Assembly (NCBI RefSeq): GCF_001517085.1
Contig: NZ_LRAC01000120.1
Coordinates: 248,001 to 312,000 of the forward strand
DNA length: 64,000 nt
Direction of reading: 5' to 3'
Origin: Paenibacillus sp. DMB5
Lineage (GTDB): Bacteria > Bacillota > Bacilli > Paenibacillales > Paenibacillaceae
Part shown: one piece after another, positions 43,905 to 53,194 of the stretch
Position numbering within the stretch: position 1 is the first letter of the stretch
How the letters are laid out: every line of letters begins with the position of its first letter
Position numbers and translations under genes: made by a program
The notes under the pieces: model-generated
What the model saw: the letters and a program-made list of their open reading frames with translations, nothing else
Databases searched by the model: none
Told to the model about the DNA's origin: nothing

Positions 43905-44405
43905 CTAATTATATTCCTTAAGCATTTTTGGTACGGAGTTCGGCGTCAGGCGTCCATGCACCTTTTCCCCGATGGTCAGGACAGGGGCCAGCCCGCAGGC
44001 TCCGAGACAGCGCGTCGCTTCCAGTGTGAATTTATTGTCCTCTGTCGTACCTTGAACGGGAACCTTTAGCTCTGTGCTAAGCCGGTCCAGAATGCCTTGA
44101 GCCCCCTTAATGTAACAGGCAGTGCCCATGCAGACGTGGATAACATGCTCTCCCTTCGGAGTAAGCGAAAAGAAATGATAAAACGACGCAACGCCGTAGA
44201 TTTCGCTCATGGGCAAATCAAGCTCTGCCGACACCACCTGAAGCACAGGCTCAGGCAAAAACCCGTACACATCCTGAACCTCATGCAATATTGGAATTAA
44301 AGCACCCTTCATCTGCTTAAACTGGTTAATGGCCAGCTTGATCTGCTCCAGCTTCCGGTCGGCTTCGGCAATGGTACTGCTGCTGCAAGGTTGATGTTGT
44401 TCCAC
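43905..44405 (-). CDS. hydC: [FeFe] hydrogenase subunit HydC (NuoE-like [2Fe-2S] thioredoxin fold)
   Basis: 166-residue NuoE-like subunit with four cluster cysteines: CMGTACYIKG and CLGACGLAP. An N-terminal helical region (residues ~15-70, GALIPILHEVQDVYGFLPE) is as in complex I NuoE. The start is GTG at 44405; GGGAG lies about 11 bases upstream, slightly long. It sits 40 bases before hydB and 26 after porAB. Confidence 0.94.
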   Translation of the reverse strand: MEQHQPCSSSTIAEADRKLEQIKLAINQFKQMKGALIPILHEVQDVYGFLPEPVLQVVSAELDLPMSEIYGVASFYHFFSLTPKGEHVIHVCMGTACYIKGAQGILDRLSTELKVPVQGTTEDNKFTLEATRCLGACGLAPVLTIGEKVHGRLTPNSVPKMLKEYN

Positions 44406-44431
44406 CTCAGACTGCTCCCTTCCATTCCGAT

Positions 44432-46723
44432 TTAGAGCAGCTCATGCTCATGTCTAAGCTTCAGGCGGCTCCAGCGTCGTTCAATTTCATTTTCAAAATC
44501 CTGCAGCAGCTCCGCGTCCTTCACCAGATGCTTCGTTTTGCCCATACGCTTCAGCCAGTCGACCGCAGGAATGCGTTTTCCTTTATCCTCAGGGTTATAG
44601 GTGATGCGGGTGATGCCTTGTTCAATCTCATACAGCGGGAAAAAGCAGGAATCCACCACTGCCTTTACCAGCTCATTTCCCTGGTCATCCGGTGTTTTCC
44701 AATTGAGCGGACAGGCGCAGAGTATTTTTCCGTATGCGGTTCCGACATTGTTGGCGTACCACTGGGCTTTCGCCGCTTTTTGCAGCAGGTCCTGGGGATT
44801 GCTTTCCGCTCCGGTGAACACATAAGGGATGTTGCAGGCAGCGAGAATTTGGGCGGTATCCTTGTGGTGGCCTTTTTTGCCTTTTTGGGCTACGCCGACG
44901 CCTGAAGTACTGGTCATGTGGCCCACCGGTGTGCTGTAGGACAGCTGCGATCCGGTATTCATATAGCCTTCGTTGTCATATTCCAGAATGATCATTTTAT
45001 GATTGCGCAGCGCTGCACCTACGGTGGCCCCCATCCCGATATCCATGCCTCCGTCCCCGGAGACCATGACAAAGGTGACATCATCCGCAACCTGGATTTC
45101 TCCGCGCCGCTTCAGTTCATAGAACGCATCCACCATACCCGCAAGTGTAGCCGCCCCGTTCTGGAACAGATTGTGCACGAAGGTCTGCTTATGCGAGGAA
45201 TATGGATAGCTTGCAGTGACCACATAAGCGCAGCCGGTCTGGAAGAGCACAACCATATCCCCTTCGATTCCTTTAAAAAAGAGCTCCAGCGCAGACAGTG
45301 CGCCACAGCCGGGACATGCACCATGTCCGGGAGCGAGCCGGTGCGGCTTCACGGTCAATTGCCGCAGCGGCGGCAGCTTCACCTTGAGCAGTCCCGTTTC
45401 TTCATTCTGAGTGACTTGAATCAGCCCTGTGTTGTAGGCATTTCCGTGCAGCGGCTCCATTACGGGAGCGAGAGCATCCTTTTCCTCGCCCGGATAATAG
45501 CCGTAGTAGTCAAAAGGCTTCTCCGCATAGCTTTTTCCGGCCGCATCCATTGCCAGCTGGAAAAAAGCTGCCGCATCATCGGCATAAAAATCCTTGCCGC
45601 CCAGTCCAAAGATACGGGAGAGGACAATCGTGCTGTTATCGGGATCAACTTGCAGCGCCGAACGGATTTCATGGGTGAGATTTCCGCCTTGGGCACCGTA
45701 GGAATCAGCCCGTTCACCCACAAGCAGTGCTTTGACATTCTTAAGTGCAGCGCGCAGCTGTTCGGCCGGGAACGGACGGATGATGTTCGGCCGGATCAGC
45801 CCGGCCTTAATTCCTTTGGCACGGAGCTGGTCAACGGTATCTTTAGCTGTCTCTCCGGCGGAATTCAGCAGGAATACAGCGTATTCAGCATCTTCCATTC
45901 GGTACAGATCGAGCATCTTGTATTCCCTGCCGGACAGCAGCGCATAGTCCCTGGCAACTTCACTGTATACACCGCCCGCTTTCTCCAAAGCCTCGGACAG
46001 CTGGTAATGGTTGTTCAGCAGATCATCTCCGCCCATATGGGCGCCAATGGTTACCGGGCGGGACGGGTCGGACACATTCGGATAGCTGTGGTTCGGGTTA
46101 GGCCCGACAAAGCCTTGAACCACACTGTTGTCTTTAAAATATTTCACCTTGCGTTTCTGATGTGAGGTGAAAAATCCGTCATAAGCCACAATAACCGGCA
46201 GCCGTACCTCTGAGTGCTCGGCGATTCTAAGCGCCATAATGTTCATGTCATAGACCGCCTGCGGTGTACTAGCCGTCAGGATAACCCAGCCTGTGTTCAA
46301 GCCGTAATACAGGTCGGAATGGTCGCCGCGGATATCCAGCGGACCGCTGACTGCCCGGGTTACAAGGTTGAGCACCATTGGAAAACGGGTTCCCGACTGG
46401 GTGGGCAGCTGCTCCAGCATGTACAGGAAGCCTTGCGAGCTGGTTGCGTTGATCACCCGTGCTCCTGCCATCGCAGCTCCATAGCAGATTCCCGCCGAGC
46501 CATGCTCCCCGTCTGCGGCAACGAGCTGAATATCATGCTGGCCGCGTGCTTTCATCTGGTCGAGATATTGGGCAACCTCGGTCGAGGGGGTAATTGGAAA
46601 ATAGCCCATCATATGATAGTTAATTTGAGCAGCAGCGGTTGCCGCCATTTCATTTCCTGATTCGAAGCAGGTGACCTGCTCAGCCGGCACCGCTCCGGAT
46701 AATTGATTTTCACTAACAGCCAT
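44432..46723 (-). CDS. Pyruvate:ferredoxin oxidoreductase, fused alpha-beta subunit
   Basis: 763-residue fusion of PorA (residues ~1-410) and PorB (~450-763). PorA part: GNEMAATAAAQINYHMMGYFPITPSTEVA. PorB part: HGACPGCGALSALELF, and the thiamine diphosphate motif GDGGMDIGMGATVGAALRNH..EYDNEGYMNTGSQ. The alpha chain phase GDHSDLYYGLNTGW fits a 2-oxoacid oxidoreductase of the pyruvate type. It converts pyruvate and CoA to acetyl-CoA, CO2 and reduced ferredoxin, the electron source for the hydrogenase encoded next to it. Substrate could be another 2-oxoacid; position favours pyruvate. Confidence 0.9.
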   Translation of the reverse strand: MAVSENQLSGAVPAEQVTCFESGNEMAATAAAQINYHMMGYFPITPSTEVAQYLDQMKARGQHDIQLVAADGEHGSAGICYGAAMAGARVINATSSQGFLYMLEQLPTQSGTRFPMVLNLVTRAVSGPLDIRGDHSDLYYGLNTGWVILTASTPQAVYDMNIMALRIAEHSEVRLPVIVAYDGFFTSHQKRKVKYFKDNSVVQGFVGPNPNHSYPNVSDPSRPVTIGAHMGGDDLLNNHYQLSEALEKAGGVYSEVARDYALLSGREYKMLDLYRMEDAEYAVFLLNSAGETAKDTVDQLRAKGIKAGLIRPNIIRPFPAEQLRAALKNVKALLVGERADSYGAQGGNLTHEIRSALQVDPDNSTIVLSRIFGLGGKDFYADDAAAFFQLAMDAAGKSYAEKPFDYYGYYPGEEKDALAPVMEPLHGNAYNTGLIQVTQNEETGLLKVKLPPLRQLTVKPHRLAPGHGACPGCGALSALELFFKGIEGDMVVLFQTGCAYVVTASYPYSSHKQTFVHNLFQNGAATLAGMVDAFYELKRRGEIQVADDVTFVMVSGDGGMDIGMGATVGAALRNHKMIILEYDNEGYMNTGSQLSYSTPVGHMTSTSGVGVAQKGKKGHHKDTAQILAACNIPYVFTGAESNPQDLLQKAAKAQWYANNVGTAYGKILCACPLNWKTPDDQGNELVKAVVDSCFFPLYEIEQGITRITYNPEDKGKRIPAVDWLKRMGKTKHLVKDAELLQDFENEIERRWSRLKLRHEHELL

Positions 46724-46745
46724 TGGTCGGTTCCTCCCTCTTTAA

Positions 46746-47738
46746 TTAACAGAACACTTGGGCAACACGGTGCTGCTCGGCATATCCCGGCTCTTCACGA
46801 AGGCTGGTCAGCGCATCAGTCGGGCACGCTTCAATGCATTTCAGGCAGCCCTTGCAGTACTGGTAGTCGATGCCCTTCAGTACCTGCTGCAGGCGGCCGC
46901 GCTTATCGGCTTCCGCTTCCCATACAAAGCAGTAATCGGGACAGACATTATCGCAGGCTGCGCAGCTGATGCATTTCTCCGCATGGAACTCCGGCAGCAG
47001 TCCGGCCCGGGACCCGCCCAGATCCTTCAGAATACTGTTGCCCTGGGCCGTGATTACGCCGCCAGGCAGCTGTGTTTGATATCCAAGCAGCGATTGCACC
47101 CGCTTAAAGGGTTTGATCTGCGAACCCTCCGGTACCTCATAGGTCCTGAACTGCACTTCATTGTAGCCCCGGTCGAACGTGCGGAGATTGGGCTCCACGA
47201 GCTGCGGGTACTTTTTCTCAAAGGTCCGGCGAATCACGGTTCGCATCGCTTCAGGATCAAGGAAGTCACAGATGCGGAACATGGCGCCGAGCATTGCAGT
47301 GTTAATCTTGGTCTTCTCCTCCACCGCGATGCCCATCGCATCTATAAGGGCGACAGTACCGGATTCCACATTAAGACTGGTACGGACTTCATCAAAGCTG
47401 CGGGTCGTGTTGACCAGAATCACCCCGTCAGGCTGCAGCCCGCTGGCTACATTTACGATTTTGTACAGCGCTTCATGAAAAACAGCGATCAGATGCGGCT
47501 CCTCAATCGGGCTGTGATCCCTGATCTCAATCTCCGGATCACAAAACCGGACGAAGGTTTTAACAGGCGAGCCCTTCTTCTCGGAACCGTATGACGAGAA
47601 GTTAGCGGCATTGAAGCCCAGCTCCAGCGCTCCGGTCTCGGCCAGCATTTTACCGGCCAGATTGGCGCCAAGCCCTCCGATGGATTCCAGGCGGATCTCA
47701 AAGAAGCCGAGTGCATTTTTCTTGGTCAAGGTAGACAA
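46746..47738 (-). CDS. Pyruvate:ferredoxin oxidoreductase, fused gamma-delta subunit
   Basis: 330-residue fusion. The N-terminal gamma domain (FEIRLESIGGLGANLAGKML; ANFSSYGSEKKGSPVKTFVR) is joined to a C-terminal delta domain with two [4Fe-4S] motifs (CISCAACDNVCPDYC; CKGCLKCIEACPTDA) that pass electrons to ferredoxin. It precedes the alpha-beta gene by 22 bases. The gamma-delta/alpha-beta two-gene layout differs from both the single-chain PFOR of clostridia and the four-subunit form of archaea. Confidence 0.9.
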   Translation of the reverse strand: MSTLTKKNALGFFEIRLESIGGLGANLAGKMLAETGALELGFNAANFSSYGSEKKGSPVKTFVRFCDPEIEIRDHSPIEEPHLIAVFHEALYKIVNVASGLQPDGVILVNTTRSFDEVRTSLNVESGTVALIDAMGIAVEEKTKINTAMLGAMFRICDFLDPEAMRTVIRRTFEKKYPQLVEPNLRTFDRGYNEVQFRTYEVPEGSQIKPFKRVQSLLGYQTQLPGGVITAQGNSILKDLGGSRAGLLPEFHAEKCISCAACDNVCPDYCFVWEAEADKRGRLQQVLKGIDYQYCKGCLKCIEACPTDALTSLREEPGYAEQHRVAQVFC

Positions 47739-47778
47739 CGGATTTCCTCCTTAATAGTGAAAATATTCACTTACTGTT

Positions 47779-48828
47779 TTATAGTTGTACGTTATATCTG
47801 CAGTGATCCCCCCGGCTGAATTCCATCCGGTAACCGGAGACGGCGATCCGCATTTCGAGACAGCTGCGGCAATGCTCCGGTTCATCGCCCATGCAGATTT
47901 TTTGCTCATACAGCGCGTATTTGCTGCGGATCTGCAGTGGTGACAGGATGGGCATGACGACATTTGCACCTGACTGGAGCGCTTTTTCCCGGCCTGACGG
48001 GTCCAATGTGCCCATAGCAGTAGTTGCAGGCATTAGAGCATCCGGCACCATAAGCCTGGCCATGGCGATCATCACCAGCGTATCTTCCACCGTCCCGCCC
48101 GCCGCTCCGTTAAGCGGTGTAGCACTGTGCGGAATAAACGGGCCGATGCCGATCATCTCGGGCTGAAATCTTTTCACAAACAGCAGATCCTCGGCAAGGT
48201 GCCGGTGTGTCTGGCCGGGAAGCCCGACCATAAAGCCCGCCCCCACCTGATAGCCAATCTCCCGGAGGATACGCAGGCAGTCCATGCGATTATCAAACGA
48301 CATTCCGGGATGCAGTGATTCATAGAGCGCACGGGATGCAGTTTCATGACGCAGCAGATAGCGGTCAGCTCCGGCATTATACAGTGCACAGTAAAAGGCT
48401 TCACTCCGTTCCCCGACTGACAGGGTGATTGCAGCATCCGGAAAACGCAGCTTCATCTCACGGATAATAGAGGTCAATACCTGCTCCGTATAGATGATAT
48501 CCTCCCCGCTCTGCAGCACGAACGACCGGTAGCCCAGCTCATAGCCTTCCGCCGCGCAATCAAGAATCTCTTCCTCAGTGAGCCGGTAACGCTCTGCCCT
48601 GGAATTGGAGCGGCGAAGTCCGCAATACAGGCAGTCACGCCTGCAATAGCTTGAAAATTCAATAAGCCCGCGAGAGTAAACGCTTACACCATAATGCTGC
48701 TTACGGACTTCTGATGCCCGGCTGTACAGCTTCTTCTTCAGCTCAGGAGTCAGATGGCCGAGAAACCAGACTAACTCTTCTTCTGTCAATTCATGCTGTT
48801 CAGATAATTTGTCAAGCAATGCTTCCAT
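47779..48828 (-). CDS. hydE: [FeFe] hydrogenase maturase HydE (radical SAM)
   Basis: Radical SAM maturase that processes the organometallic precursor made by HydG. The radical SAM motif is YCRRDCLYCGLRR (C62, C66, C69). GFMVGLPGQTHRHLAEDLLF and GPFIPHSATPL are conserved in HydE. A C-terminal CMGDEPEHCRSCLEMRI cysteine group probably binds the auxiliary cluster. 349 residues. First gene of the operon; divergent from the nitrate operon. The start was taken as the ATG at 48828; its ribosome site (GGACGGAGG) lies about 13 bases upstream. Confidence 0.93.
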   Translation of the reverse strand: MEALLDKLSEQHELTEEELVWFLGHLTPELKKKLYSRASEVRKQHYGVSVYSRGLIEFSSYCRRDCLYCGLRRSNSRAERYRLTEEEILDCAAEGYELGYRSFVLQSGEDIIYTEQVLTSIIREMKLRFPDAAITLSVGERSEAFYCALYNAGADRYLLRHETASRALYESLHPGMSFDNRMDCLRILREIGYQVGAGFMVGLPGQTHRHLAEDLLFVKRFQPEMIGIGPFIPHSATPLNGAAGGTVEDTLVMIAMARLMVPDALMPATTAMGTLDPSGREKALQSGANVVMPILSPLQIRSKYALYEQKICMGDEPEHCRSCLEMRIAVSGYRMEFSRGDHCRYNVQL

Positions 48829-49329
48829 TGTTCAGTGGCCTCCGTCCTTGCGGCAGGATTAAGCCATAGCAGATTGCTGTGCCCTCTGATTTGCTAAAAT
48901 AATTTACTTGCTAAGAATACTCTAGACTATGCCGCAGCCGATGCTTAAATGCCGGGTTTTGTCTGCAGGTTATGATCTTTTTGGGAATTGTTGAAAAGTG
49001 TATGCATAACGGGTATGCCGACAGGGTTTGTCGGAGATGTGTCATTCTCAGTCCAATTGAGAATCGGGGCGGATTGCTTCTACTTAAATAGAACACAGCT
49101 AACGTAATCGAAGATTCCGCTCAGGGAATTGAACTATTTATGCCAAGCGGTATGGTTCCGCTTCAGTTTCGTTCCGCAATGCGGGCATTGCCGCAGTTCA
49201 CCAGACGTAGAAAAAAAGAGATCGACGACAATCCGCATCACACAATGTTATATTTCCTAACACTTTTACAAAAAACCTCTTTAAAAAAAGCGTAAATACG
49301 AATTAATAAAAATTTATATGTCATGATTA
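48829..49329. other. Intergenic region between the divergent hydrogenase and nitrate operons
   Basis: About 500 AT-rich bases without a convincing gene. The hydE promoter should lie here on the minus strand; no clear Fnr (TGTGAN6TCACA) or Rex operator was recognised. The part at 48920-49300 holds only short open frames without ribosome sites. Confidence 0.5.
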
Positions 49330-49358
49330 TTGACATTTTCAGTGTGACTATTTATATT
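49330..49358 (+). promoter_or_regulatory. Sigma-A promoter of the nitrate assimilation operon
   Basis: TTGACA (49330-49335), a 17-base spacer and TATATT (49353-49358). It would start transcription about 240 bases before the nitrate transporter ATG, giving a structured leader. Confidence 0.65.
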
Positions 49359-49377
49359 GACAATATAAGATTTCAAC

Positions 49378-49496
49378 GACACAGCATTGTGTCAAAGAAG
49401 GAAACAACGAGTTCTCACCACAATGTTGTGGCTGGACGGCTTGTTGAACCGGCAATCTTACATTAGATTATTAAGTCAGCTACGATGACGTGGCTG
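49378..49496 (+). promoter_or_regulatory. Leader with hexaloop hairpins, candidate ANTAR-type antitermination target
   Basis: Three small hairpins with six-base loops occur in the leader: GACAC[AGCATT]GTGTC (49378-49393), CCAC[AATGTT]GTGG (49418-49431) and CAGCTAC[GATGAC]GTGGCTG (49477-49496). ANTAR antiterminators bind paired hexaloop hairpins with A1 and G4 in the loop; the second loop fits, the first has A1 but not G4. With the downstream terminator this suggests transcription attenuation of the nitrate genes. Confidence 0.45.
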
Positions 49497-49508
49497 CAAT
49501 TGGCAACG

Positions 49509-49562
49509 GGGCCGATTAACACAATCCGCAGGTATGCGGGTTCTGTCAGTCGGCCCTTTTTT
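49509..49562 (+). terminator. Leader terminator before the nitrate transporter
   Basis: GGGCCGA pairs with TCGGCCC around an inner CCGCAGGTATGCGG hairpin and is followed by six T. It lies upstream of the coding region, so it would abort transcription unless antiterminated. Confidence 0.75.
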
Positions 49563-49605
49563 GTCATTTTTATTACTTGGGTTTATTAAAAGGAGGATGT
49601 CAGCA

Positions 49606-50838
49606 ATGGAAGCAAAAAGTTTTCGCAAGGCGGGTCATGCCCCGAGTCTGTTATCTGCTTTTTTGTACTTTGACGTAAGTTTTATGATTTGGGTGCTGTG
49701 CGGAGCGCTATCGCTCTACATTACCAAGGACTTCGGATTGTCAGATACCCAAAAAGCAGCCATGGTCGCCATACCTATCCTCGGCGGTTCGATCTTCCGG
49801 ATTCCAATGGGGATCCTGGCAGACCGCATCGGGAGCAAAAAAGCGGGCCTGACCGGGATGTTTCTCACCATTATCCCCCTCCTGTGGGGCTGGCTTGGCG
49901 GAAGCAGCCTGCTGCAGATTCATATGATCGGTTTCCTGCTCGGTTTCGCAGGTGCAAGCTTTGCCGTATCGCTGTCCCTTGCAAGCCGCTGGTACCCTCC
50001 GCAATATCAGGGACTGGCGATGGGTATTGCCGGTGCAGGAAACAGCGGAACCGCGCTGGCCACCTTTTTCGGACCGCAAATCGCCCAGGCTTACGGATGG
50101 CACAGTGTGTTCGGATTCGCGCTGATTCCTCTGGGGATCGTAATGATTGCTTTTGCTATATTGGCTAAAGATGCTCCAAATGCCCCTGCACCCAAACCGC
50201 TCAAAGATTACCTCAGCGTCTTCAAGCATGCGGATACCTGGTGGTTCTCGATGTTCTACGCCATTACCTTCGGCGGGTTTGTCGGGTTTGCCAACTATGC
50301 GAGCATTTTCTTCTATGATGTATACGGCGACGGCGCACACCCAGGAGGGCTCACCAAAATCCAGGTAGGATACCTGGTCACCATTACAGTCGTCGCGGGC
50401 AGCTTCTTCCGGCCTTTAGGCGGATGGATTGCGGACCGGATTGGCGGCATGCGCCTGCTGCTTGTTTTGTACAGTGTAATTTCGGTATGTGCATTTGCGA
50501 TTGCCTCAATGCCGGGTTCATTCCTGGTAATGCTGCTCTATACCAGCGTGATGATGGCCTGCCTCGGGATGGGGAACGGCTCGGTCTTTCAGATCATCCC
50601 TCAGCGCTTCTCCAGTGAGATCGGAGTCATTACCGGCATTGTCGGTGCTGCCGGAGGTCTTGGCGGGTATCTGCTGCCGACTTACGTCCTGGGCCCGTTA
50701 AAGCAGTCCACAGGCTCACAAGTTACCGGATTTCTCGTGGTTGGTTCCATTGTGCTTCTCACCACGCTAATCTTCTACGCTGTAACAAGATCCTGGAGAA
50801 AATCATGGGCGAAGGCAGAATCCGGGGTTAATTTCTAA
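49606..50838 (+). CDS. Nitrate/nitrite transporter of the NNP (NarK/NasA) family
   Basis: 410-residue MFS transporter with 12 helices. Nitrate signature motifs are GAGNSGTALATFFGPQIA and GAAGGLGGYLLP; the RxGGxxADRxG-like loops GSIFRIPMGILADRIGSKKA and RPLGGWIADRIGG are present. The ATG at 49606 follows AAAGGAGG; the in-frame ATG at 49534 lies inside the leader terminator and is rejected. It is 37 bases before the nitrate reductase gene, so it imports the substrate for that enzyme. Confidence 0.92.
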   Translation: MEAKSFRKAGHAPSLLSAFLYFDVSFMIWVLCGALSLYITKDFGLSDTQKAAMVAIPILGGSIFRIPMGILADRIGSKKAGLTGMFLTIIPLLWGWLGGSSLLQIHMIGFLLGFAGASFAVSLSLASRWYPPQYQGLAMGIAGAGNSGTALATFFGPQIAQAYGWHSVFGFALIPLGIVMIAFAILAKDAPNAPAPKPLKDYLSVFKHADTWWFSMFYAITFGGFVGFANYASIFFYDVYGDGAHPGGLTKIQVGYLVTITVVAGSFFRPLGGWIADRIGGMRLLLVLYSVISVCAFAIASMPGSFLVMLLYTSVMMACLGMGNGSVFQIIPQRFSSEIGVITGIVGAAGGLGGYLLPTYVLGPLKQSTGSQVTGFLVVGSIVLLTTLIFYAVTRSWRKSWAKAESGVNF

Positions 50839-50875
50839 TCAGCTCGTACAGAAAACTTCGAGGTGGTGAACTCAC

Positions 50876-53194
50876 ATGACAACTGGCAAAGTTAAAAGCG
50901 TCTGTCCTTACTGCGGGGTTGGCTGCGGGATCATACTCGAAGTATCCGATAACCGCGTAGTCAAAATAACCGGGGATAAGGAGCATCCGGCCAATTTCGG
51001 CCGGTTGTGCACCAAAGGCAGCACTGCTGCAGCTGCGATTACAGAATCCGGCCGGATGGAGTATGCCTGCATCCGCCCCTCCCGGGGGACTAAACCTGTA
51101 AAAATGGAAATCAGTGCAGCCATCTCCGAGACCGCGAAGCGGCTGCGCAGCATTCTGGAGGAACACGGACCGGATGCACTCTCCGTCTATGTATCGGGGC
51201 AAATGTCGCTGGAGGCCCAGTATCTGATTAACAAGCTGGCCAAAGGCTTCATCCGGACGCCGAATATTGAGTCCAATTCACGTCTGTGTATGGCTGGTGC
51301 CGGCAACGGCTACAAGCTCTCCCTAGGAGCGGATGGCCCTCCGGGTTCCTATCAGGATATGGATCAGACCGATTTATTCTTCGTTATCGGCGCCAATATG
51401 GCCGATTGTCATCCCATTCTGTTCCTGCGGATGATGGACCGGGTGAAGAACGGCGCCAAGCTGATTGTTGTTGACCCCCGGCGGACGGCAACGGCCGAGA
51501 AGGCCGACCTGTTCATGCAGATCAGACCCGGAACGGATCTGGCCCTGCTCAACGGGCTGCTGCATCTGCTGGTTAAGAACGGCCATACGGACCCGGCCTT
51601 TATCTCCCGGTTCACCTTGGGCTTTGAGAGTATGGAGGAATTCCTGGAGGATTATCCGCCGGATAAAGTCTCCGAAATCACCGGCATCCCGGAAGCGGAT
51701 ATCCGTAAGGCAGCTGAGTGGATTGGTGAGGCTCCGGAGTGGATGTCCTGCTGGACCATGGGTCTCAACCAGAGCATTCACGGCACCTGGCACACCAATG
51801 CTATCTGTAATCTGCATCTGGCTACAGGAACTATCTGCCGTCCGGGGAGCGGCCCCTTCTCCCTCACCGGACAGCCCAATGCCATGGGCGGCCGGGAGAT
51901 GGGCTACATGGGGCCGGGCTTGCCCGGACAGCGTTCTCTGGTGTCTGAGGCTGACCGCAGCTTCATAGAGAAGCTGTGGGAAATTCCCCAAGGTACTCTT
52001 CGGACAGATGTCAGCGGCGGTACCATCTCTATGTTCGAAAGCATGATCACAGGCAAGATCAAAGCCTGCTGGATTATCTGCACCAATCCGGTGGCTACCG
52101 TTCCGAACCGCAAGAAGGTCATTGCTGCCCTGGAAGCAGCGGAGCTGGTCATTACCCAGGACAGCTTCCTGGATACCGAGACCAACCGGTATGCAGATAT
52201 CCTGCTGCCCGGAGCCTTATGGGCTGAAGGTGAAGGCGTGATGATTAATTCGGAGCGCAACCTGACCCTGATGCAGCAGGCCGTGAAGCCGCCTGGAGAA
52301 GCCATGCCGGACTGGGAGCTTATCGCCCGGGTAGCCGCTGAGATGGGTTATGCCGAGTCTTTTTCCTACTCTTCTTCAGCAGAGGTCTACGCGGAAATCC
52401 AGCAAGCCTGGAATCCGAAGACAGGATACGACCTGCGCGGAGCCACCTATGAACGGCTAAGAGAAACACCTGTGCAGTGGCCGAGTGCACCGGATCAGCC
52501 GAACGACCGGAATCCCATCCGGTATCTGAACCGTCAAGGCGGCACAGGACAGATTGACCATTCAGATCACATTTCTCCGGATCTCGTGTTCCCGACAGAA
52601 AGCGGAAAGGCTGTATTCTGGGCACGACCGTATATGCCGCCTGCAGAGCTGCCGGACAGCGACTATCCCTTTGTGCTGAATTCCGGCCGCTTGCAGCATC
52701 AATGGCATACGCTGACCAAAACAGGCAAGGTCCAGAAGCTCAATAAATTGAATCCGGGCCCCTTTGTGGAAATTCACCCGGAAGATGCTGAATCCCTGGG
52801 AATAAAAGACCGGGAGGAGGTAGAGCTCCGGTCGCGGCGCGGGCTGGCCATTCTTCCCGCGGTTCTTTCAGACCGCGTACGCCCCGGCAACTGCTTTGCC
52901 CCTTTTCACTGGAATGATGTCTTTGGGGTACAGCTGGCTGTCAATGACGTTACTAATGATGCCGTCGACCCTATGTCCTTGCAGCCCGAGTTGAAGTTCT
53001 GTTCGGTGTCTCTGGTCAAGGCAGCAGTTCAGCCTGGCGGGGAACTGCATACGCCGGCCAAAGACCAGAGTCCGGCTTCAAAGCCAGCAAGCACTGAGAC
53101 TGTCCACCCTGAGGAGGCCGTAACGATGAAGCAGATCGACACACTCGCAGGACTGCTAGGGATTGAAGCCCCCGCAGCCCTGATTTTGGGATAG
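50876..53194 (+). CDS. Assimilatory nitrate reductase catalytic part (molybdopterin enzyme)
   Basis: Mo-bis-MGD nitrate reductase of the NasC/NarB type. The N-terminal [4Fe-4S] ligands are C10, C13, C17 and C45 (CPYCGVGC; RLCTKGS). The MGD-binding regions include NSRLCMAGAGNGYKLSLG, VDPRRTATAEKADL, TGQPNAMGGREMGYMGPGLP and, near the C-terminus, HWNDVFGVQLAVNDVTNDAVDP. The frame ends at 53194 with ..APAALILG, but reading on in the other frame gives DSREQAYLSGFL and continues into the CysJ-type flavoprotein. One added G near 53187-53190 would join both into a ~1411-residue polypeptide; such bifunctional nitrate reductase/flavoprotein proteins are known in Bacillales. ATG after CGAGGTGG. Confidence 0.9.
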   Translation: MTTGKVKSVCPYCGVGCGIILEVSDNRVVKITGDKEHPANFGRLCTKGSTAAAAITESGRMEYACIRPSRGTKPVKMEISAAISETAKRLRSILEEHGPDALSVYVSGQMSLEAQYLINKLAKGFIRTPNIESNSRLCMAGAGNGYKLSLGADGPPGSYQDMDQTDLFFVIGANMADCHPILFLRMMDRVKNGAKLIVVDPRRTATAEKADLFMQIRPGTDLALLNGLLHLLVKNGHTDPAFISRFTLGFESMEEFLEDYPPDKVSEITGIPEADIRKAAEWIGEAPEWMSCWTMGLNQSIHGTWHTNAICNLHLATGTICRPGSGPFSLTGQPNAMGGREMGYMGPGLPGQRSLVSEADRSFIEKLWEIPQGTLRTDVSGGTISMFESMITGKIKACWIICTNPVATVPNRKKVIAALEAAELVITQDSFLDTETNRYADILLPGALWAEGEGVMINSERNLTLMQQAVKPPGEAMPDWELIARVAAEMGYAESFSYSSSAEVYAEIQQAWNPKTGYDLRGATYERLRETPVQWPSAPDQPNDRNPIRYLNRQGGTGQIDHSDHISPDLVFPTESGKAVFWARPYMPPAELPDSDYPFVLNSGRLQHQWHTLTKTGKVQKLNKLNPGPFVEIHPEDAESLGIKDREEVELRSRRGLAILPAVLSDRVRPGNCFAPFHWNDVFGVQLAVNDVTNDAVDPMSLQPELKFCSVSLVKAAVQPGGELHTPAKDQSPASKPASTETVHPEEAVTMKQIDTLAGLLGIEAPAALILG

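Noticed and set aside
48829-49329. Fnr or Rex operator controlling hydE
   Set aside because: No convincing palindrome (TGTGAN6TCACA or TTGTGAN6TCACAA) was found; only AT-rich sequence and loose TTAGCAA repeats.
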